Below, in pieces: positions 58,248 through 64,000 of a stretch of DNA of 64,000 bases. A program made the position numbers and the translations under genes. The notes under the pieces are model-generated. The model worked only from the letters and a program-made list of their open reading frames with translations. It was not told where the DNA came from and ran no database searches. Position 1 is the stretch's first letter; each line of letters begins with the position of its first letter. This DNA is from Tomocerus qinae (lineage: Eukaryota; Arthropoda; Collembola; Entomobryomorpha; Tomoceridae), in contig CM034546.1 of the NCBI GenBank assembly GCA_020055645.1, positions 127,803,875-127,867,874 on the forward strand. Reading direction: 5' to 3'.

Positions 58248-58955
58248 ATGATCGTCAACTTGCTTTTAATGAACCAAATTTTGTCTGTAATTTTAGTATG
58301 TATTTTTCACAACGGCTATTGGGTTCTGGCTGCAGGTAATTATTATCATTTTACCCATAAAATATAAATCGATCAGGTAATTATGAAAAGTGTGACTTAT
58401 TTTCTAGATCCCGGTCCGGAGACACTTGTTGAGTACACAGCCAGAAGAAATGCCTTCCTTCAAGTATTTTACAATTTTAAGATTTTGCATATCTTGTTGA
58501 ATGTTTGGTAGCAATAATTTATAATTTTTATAATTTAAATATTTGTGTAGCAAGAGCAAAAAGAAATGCTGGGCGGGGGTTTGCAATTAAATGCAAGGGA
58601 AGTAATGGTGAACAATATTTTGATGAAATACAAAATAAGAGAGTACAACGAAGGTTTAGGTTACTCTAATGGCAAGAATTTTGCAGCTGCTCATCACTTT
58701 TTTCACTCTCGAGAGCAAATCAAAGAGTCAAATGTGTACAAGATTATCCAAATGATGCCTAAAGGTATACAATTTGAAAAATAATTATATTTTCATTTTT
58801 ATTAATTATTAATTTTTCTTTTAGGAGGTGCCCTTCACATGCATGATGTTACAACTGGCTCAGTAGAATTTGTCGCCCAAAATTTGACCTACTGGCCGAA
58901 TCTGTACATGTGCTTTGTTCCATTTATAGACGGCACTCTTCATATTGCACTCTAG
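58248..58955 (+). CDS. ADGF/ADA2-like (adenosine deaminase growth factor) N-terminal part, truncated
   Basis: Four exons, 58248-58335, 58408-58463, 58551-58764 and 58825-58955, join to 162 codons. Exon 1 is a signal peptide (ILSVILVCIFHNGYWVLA). Exon 3 has the ADGF N-terminal helices (EMLGGGLQLNAREVMVNNIL) and ESNVYKIIQMMPKG. Exon 4 has GGALHMHDVTTGSVEF, which includes the first zinc-binding HxH of the deaminase, and LTYWPNLYMCF. It then reads VPFIDGTLHIAL and a TAG. ADGF proteins are about 500 residues, so roughly two thirds of the enzyme, including the remaining zinc and catalytic residues, is missing. The next 3.8 kb is satellite DNA. It is either a broken paralogue or a gene whose later exons lie beyond or were lost. 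It cannot be an active deaminase as read. Confidence 0.75.
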
Positions 58956-59025
58956 TTAAGTTTTACCCACTTTTTGGTCTATACCCATTTTTGGTCCATA
59001 CCCAATTTTTAATGCATTTTATGCA

Positions 59026-60018
59026 CTAAATTAAATAAAGTAACACTAAATTAAATAAAGTAACACTAAATTAAATAAAGTAACACTTAAAATAAAGCAA
59101 CACTTAAAATAAAGTAACACTTAAAATAAAGTAACACTTAAAATAAAGTAACACTAAATTAAATAAAGAAACACTAAATTAAATAAAGTAACACTAAATT
59201 AAATAAACTAACACTTAATTAAATAAAGTAACATTAAATTAAATAAACTAACCCAAAAATTAATAAAGTAACATTAAATTAAATAAACTAACCCAAAAAT
59301 TAATAAAGTAACATTAAATTAAATAAACTAACCCAAAAATTAATAAAGTAACACTTAATTAAATAAACTAACCCAAAAATTAATAAAGTAACACTTAATT
59401 AAATAAAGTAACACTAAATTAAATAAAGTAACACTTAATTAAATAAAGTAACACTAAATTAAATAAAGTAACACTAAATTAAATAAACTAACACTAAATT
59501 AAATAAAGTAACACTAAATTAAATAAAGTAACACTTAAAATAAAGTAACACTTAAAATAAAGTAACACTTAAAATAAAGTAACACTTAAAATAAAGTAAC
59601 ACTTAAAATAAATAAAGTAACACTAAATTAAATAAACTAACACTTAATTAAATAAAGTAACATTAAATTAAATAAACTAACCCAAAAATTAATAAAGTAA
59701 CCCAAATTTAAATATAATAATCTAAAAATAAATAAAGCAATATAAATTTAAATAAATTAACCTAAAACTAAATTAAGTAACCAAAAAAAAAATAAAGTAA
59801 CTCAAAACTTAATACAAAAACACAAACTTGAATAAAGTAATACAAATCTAAACAAAATAAAACAAATCTAAATAAAGTAAACCAAAATAAATCAAATAAG
59901 CCAAATTTAAATAAAGTAACCCTAAATAAATAAAATAAAAATAATTTAAATAAAGTAACGCTAAATAAATAAAATAAAAATAATTTAAATAAAGTAACCC
60001 TAAATAAATAAAGTAAAA
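59026..60018 (+). repeat. Minisatellite of ~20-bp AT-rich units
   Basis: About 1 kb of units like ACTAAATTAAATAAAGTAAC, with blocks of variants (CACTTAAAATAAAGTAA, 17 bp; TAACCCAAAAATTAATAAAG). Variant types alternate in runs, as expected from slippage. It decays towards 60000. It starts about 70 bp after the ADGF-like stop codon. Confidence 0.95.
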
Positions 60019-60020
60019 GT

Positions 60021-62790
60021 AAATAAATTTGGGTATGAAAACTGGTGTTAAGGTTTTATGACTTTTGTAGTGAACGCTCTCTAGTGCGACAAGGTATTAA
60101 ATTTTTAAATAAAGGTCATACATGTCCTCGACATTTGTAGATACATTACAGCTGTTAGGGAAAGCTAGTTTAGGATATGTGAATTATGAAATAAATTTGG
60201 GTATGAAAAGCAGTGTTAAGGTTTTACGACTTTTGTAGAGAACGCTCTCTAGTGCGACAAGGTATTAAATTTTTAAATAAAGGTCAGACATGTACTCGAC
60301 ATTTGTGGATACAATACACCTGTTAGGGAAAGCTAAATTAAGAGATATGAATTATAAAATAAATTATGATATGAAAACCAGTGTTAAGGTTTTATGACTT
60401 TTGTAGAGGACGCTCTCTAGTGCGACAAGGTATTAAATATTTAAATAGAGGTCATTCATGTCCTCGACATTTGTGGATACAATACAGCTGTTAGGGAAAG
60501 CTAGTTTATGAGATATGAATTATGAAATAAATTTGGGTATGAAAACCAGTGTTAAGGTTTTATGACTTTTGTAAAGAACGCTCTCTAGTGCGACAAGGTA
60601 TTAAATTTTTAAATAAAGGTCAGACATGTCCTCGACATTTGTGGATACAATACAGCTGTTAGGGAAAGCTATTTTAAGAGATGTGAATTATGAAATAAAT
60701 TTGGGTATGAAAACTATTGTTAAGGTTTAATGACTTTTGTAGAGAACGCTCTCTAGTGCGACAAGGTATTAAATTTTTAAATAAAGCGCCATACATGTCC
60801 TCGACCTTTGTGGATACAATACAGCTGTTAGGGAAAGCTAGTTTAGGAGATATTAATTATAAAAATAAATTATGATATGAAAACCAGTGTTAAGGTTTTA
60901 TGACTTTTGTAGAGAACGCTCTCTAGTGCGACAAGGTATTAAATTTTTAAATAAAGGTCATACATGTCCTCGACATTTGTAGATACATTACAGCTGTTAG
61001 GGAAACTAGTTTAGGAGATGTGAATTATAAAATAAAATTTGGGTATGGAAAACTAGTGTTAAGGTTTTATGACTTTTGTAGAGAACGCTCTCTAGTGCGA
61101 CAAGGTATTAAATTTTTAAATAAAGGTCAGACATGTCCTCGACATTAGTAGATACAATACAGCAGCTGTAACGGAAAGCTAGTTTAAGAGATATGAATTA
61201 TAAAATAAATTTGGGTATGAAAACTGGTGTTAAGGTTTTATGACTTTTGTAGTGAACGCTCTCTAGTGCGGACACGGTATTAAATTTTTAAACAGAGGTC
61301 ACACATGTCCTCGACATTTGTGGATACAATACAGCTGTTAGGGAAAGCTAGTTTAGGAGATATGAATTATGAAATAAATTTGGGCATGAAAACTGGTTCT
61401 TAAGGTTTTATGACTTTTGTAGTGAACGCTCTCTAGTGCGACAAGGTATTAAATATTTAAATAGAGGTCACACATGTCCTCGACATTTGTGGATACAATA
61501 CAGCTGTTAGGGAAAGCTAGTTTAGGAGATATGAATTATGAAATAAATTTGGGTATGAAAACTGGTGTTAAGGTTTTATGACTTTTGTAGAGAACGCTCT
61601 CTAGTGCGACAAGGATTTAAATTTTTAAATAAAGGTCACACATGTCCTCGACATTTGTGGATACATTACAGCTGTTAGGGAAAGCTAGTTTAGGAGATGT
61701 GAATTATGAAATAAATTTGGGTATGAAAACTAGTGTTAAGGTTTTATGACTTTTGTAGAGAACGCTCTCTAGTGCGACAAGGTATTAAATTTTTAAATAA
61801 AGGTCACACATGTCCTCGACATTTGTGGATACATTACAGCTGTTAGGGAAAGCTAGTTTAGGAGATGTGAATTATAAAATAAAATTTGGGTATGAAACCT
61901 AGTGTTAAGGTTTTATGACTTTTGTAGAGAACGCTCTCTAGTGCGACAAGGTATTAAATTTTTAAATAAAGGTCAGACATGTCCTCGACATTAGTAGATA
62001 CAATACAGCAGCTGTAACGGAAAGCTAGTTTAAGAGATATGAATTATAAAATAAATTTGGGTATGAAAACTGGTGTTAAGGTTTTATGACTTTTGTAGTG
62101 AACGCTCTCTAGTGCGGACACGGTATTAAATATTTAAATAGAGGTCACACATGTCCTCGACATTTGTGGATACAATACAGCTGTTAGGGAAAGCTAGTTT
62201 AGGAGATATGAATTATGAAATAAATTTGGGTATGAAAACTGGTGTTAAGGTTTTGTGACTTTTGTAGTGAACGCTCTCTAGTGCGACAAGGTATTACATT
62301 TTTAGATAGAGGTCACACATGTCCTCGACATTTGTGGATACAATACAGCTGTTAGGGAAACTAGTTTAGGAGATGTGAATTATAAAATAAAATTTGGGTA
62401 TGAAAACTAGTGTTAAGGTTTTATGACTTTTGTAGAGAACGCTCTCTAGTGCGACAAGGTATTAAATTTTTAAATAAAGGTCAGACATGTCCTCGACATT
62501 AGTGGATACAATACAGCTGTTAGGGAAAGCTAGTTTAAGAGATATCAATTATGTAATAAATTTGGGTATGAAAACTGGTGTTAAGGTTTTATTACTTTTG
62601 TAGTGAACGCTCTCTAGTGCGGACAAGGTATTAAATTTTTAAATAGAGGTCACACATGTCCTCGACATTTGTGGATATGATACAGCTGTTAGGCAAAGCT
62701 GGTTTGAGAGGTATGAATTATGAAATCATTTTGGGTATGACCATTCGTGTTTAGGGTTTAGGACTGTGAAGAACGATCTTGAGTGGTTAT
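60021..62790 (+). repeat. Satellite array, sixteen 168-171-bp monomers
   Basis: The core AACGCTCTCTAGTGCGACAA (or close) occurs 16 times: 60073, 60241, 60409, 60577, 60745, 60915, 61084, 61255, 61425, 61593, 61761, 61930, 62101, 62270, 62438 and 62606. A decayed seventeenth lies near 62773. Monomers are GC-poor and highly similar. The last monomers show a three-monomer higher-order pattern (see findings). Non-coding. Confidence 0.97.
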
Positions 62791-63268
62791 TTAATGGCTA
62801 GTGTTGTCCACAAATTTGTTAATAGAATTTTGTTGCAAGTTTTAATGTAATTTTTAACTTAATATTAATAATTACAGCTGGAGGATCAGTTGATGAAATG
62901 GGAAAAGACAAAGAAAAGGTAATAATCGTAAACAAATAGTGGCTGTTTTTTGGCTACCGTAATAATCGATATAATTCCGCGTACTGAAATAATTCCATGT
63001 ACGCTGAATTATTTGGATTTTACTTGGCCATTTTGGCTGTTAATGGTAATAGTTCCGCATATCGAAATAATTCCGCGTACCTGTACCTAAAAAGATGATG
63101 AAAGATATCGAAATGTAGACAAGAGATATGTAAAGATTGGTAAAAGGTTTTTAAATTTAGATATTAATAAGTGCATGTGTACTGAAGAAGTATAATAATT
63201 GACTTTGAAGATATGTTTTGGTATCTAGCGTGACGGTAGTTTAGTTGGATTCTGTTTTCACTCTGAAA
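62791..63268. other. Spacer with short AATTCCGCGTA repeats
   Basis: AATAATTCCGCGTA-like words occur at about 62968, 62985, 63050, 63070 and again at 63656. TTACAG plus a TGGAGGATCAG word (62874) recurs as TTACGGATGGAGGATCAG at 63802, so 62815-62900 and 63735-63830 look like a duplication about 930 bp apart. 62879-62918 has splice-like borders and could be a 14-codon exon; support is weak. Confidence 0.4.
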
Positions 63269-63607
63269 ATGGCAGAAGCAGAGGAAGGACGAATATTTTT
63301 GACTCCTAAAAGACCCAGTAGCTACGATTCGAGAAATTTGTATTTTAAAATAAAGGCTAATAAAGTATGTGAAGAATCTTTAATGACCAAGGCCAGTAGG
63401 CAGTTAAATGTTCATCGGAAAACTCAAGTGAATGGAAACGGAAAAGACTTCAAGCCAGGCAAAAAGGGCAAGAAGCAGCAGTACGTGCAAACGGAACAGC
63501 TCTTAATCCACTAGGACGACATTTTATTGCCTTCGGACGAAGAAGCCATGGACCTCGAATTAATGTATCCCTGTCTTCAGATGATGACCTCTAAATGCAT
63601 TTTGTAA
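63269..63607 (+). pseudogene. Unrecognised basic-acidic ORF interrupted by one TAG
   Basis: From the ATG at 63269 the frame reads a Lys-rich protein (FLTPKRPSSYDSRNLYFKIK, KPGKKGKKQQY) up to TAG at 63512-63514. The same frame then stays open to TAA at 63605-63607 with an acidic, ordered-looking end (DDILLPSDEEAMDLELMYP). The abrupt charge change across a single stop suggests one protein with a nonsense mutation, such as a retrocopy; an AATAAA lies at 63631. I do not recognise the family. It lies between two AATTCCGCG repeat clusters, so it may be cargo of an unidentified element. Confidence 0.4.
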
Positions 63608-64000
63608 ATTTTTATCCCATGCATTGAAAATAAAATAAATATTGACTTAATGAAAAATAATTCCGCGTATCGATTCGACGTTTTTGGCTTTTTCAGGAAT
63701 TTTTTTATGTGCTTGCAACAATAATTCCTCGCGGTATGTTGTTTCCCGATTTGTTAATTGATGTTTGAAGTTAAAATGTATTTTTGATTTTATTTTATTA
63801 ATTACGGATGGAGGATCAGGAAATAGAACACAACAAGGCTCATGTACTGTGGTATTGACTGTAATTATAAAGTAAAGAAAAATGATCAAGCGATCATAAT
63901 ATGAAGTTCTTATTGTTGTATATTTTTACAAAATGTTTTAACCGTATCAATTAGATTAGTATTAGAAATTGTTAAACGTGAGTGAAATGTATCGTGTGTA
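63608..64000. other. End of window, no gene seen
   Basis: AATAAA at 63631 may end the preceding ORF's transcript. The rest repeats part of 62815-62900 and is otherwise featureless. The minus-strand ORF 63647-63889 runs across this repeat and has no family features. Confidence 0.4.

Noticed and set aside
60021..62790. CRISPR-like array of repeats
   Set aside because: Whole 168-171-bp monomers repeat without unique spacers; it is a satellite.
62879..62918. Possible ADGF exon past the satellite
   Set aside because: Splice-like borders exist, but the 14 codons match nothing in the deaminase family and the sequence is part of a local duplication.

Overview
This is a gene-sparse, AT-rich animal nuclear sequence. 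Genes carry GT-AG introns, secreted proteins have signal peptides, and intergenic DNA is full of transposons and satellites. A tandem cluster of arthropod-type seven-helix chemoreceptors, a GH55 beta-1,3-glucanase with introns, a short glycine/proline-rich secreted protein, a multi-C-type-lectin gene and an ADGF-like gene together point to an arthropod. A springtail (Collembola) is my best guess, an inference from the receptor C-terminal signature and the GH55 gene rather than anything proved here.

Layout. 1-2711 (+): 3' part of a gene with at least four C-type lectin-like domains. 4.2-23.8 kb (+): a chemoreceptor cluster made by segmental duplication. It holds five gene copies of three types (X, Z, Y) in the order X1, Y1, Z, X2, Y2. 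Only Z (15941-17431) and Y2 (22469-23745) look intact. X1 has a 50-bp frameshifting duplication and a 4.3-kb LINE landed in its last codons. Y1 is cut off next to a MITE. X2 has a 197-bp deletion. 24.9-25.6 kb (-): Gly/Pro-rich secreted protein with TATA box. 27.6-28.8 kb (+): glycine N-acyltransferase-like GNAT enzyme, four exons. 29.6-29.8 kb (-): last exon of a small secreted protein. 32.3-36.4 kb (+): three-exon C2H2 zinc-finger protein. 37.8-38.0 kb (+): PMP3-like small membrane protein. 41.7-43.7 kb (+): a second, divergent chemoreceptor, three exons. 44.7-47.7 kb (-): complete four-exon GH55 enzyme with signal peptide and TATA box. 50.2-57.0 kb (-): a very young Ty3-type LTR retrotransposon with an extra gag-like third ORF. 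58.2-59.0 kb (+): 5' exons of an ADGF/ADA2-like gene that stops early. 59.0-62.8 kb: a 20-bp minisatellite, then sixteen 168-171 bp satellite monomers with a trimeric higher-order structure. 63.3-63.6 kb: an unrecognised ORF with an internal stop.

The genes do not form a pathway. The repeated theme is gene birth and death by mobile DNA: hAT-like MITEs with 8-bp target duplications, a TTAA-flanked MITE family, a LINE whose two ORFs are joined by a U UUU UUA slippery heptamer, and a Ty3 element with a G GGA AAC heptamer at its Gag-protease junction. Exon coordinates below were read by hand from splice signals and reading-frame continuity.
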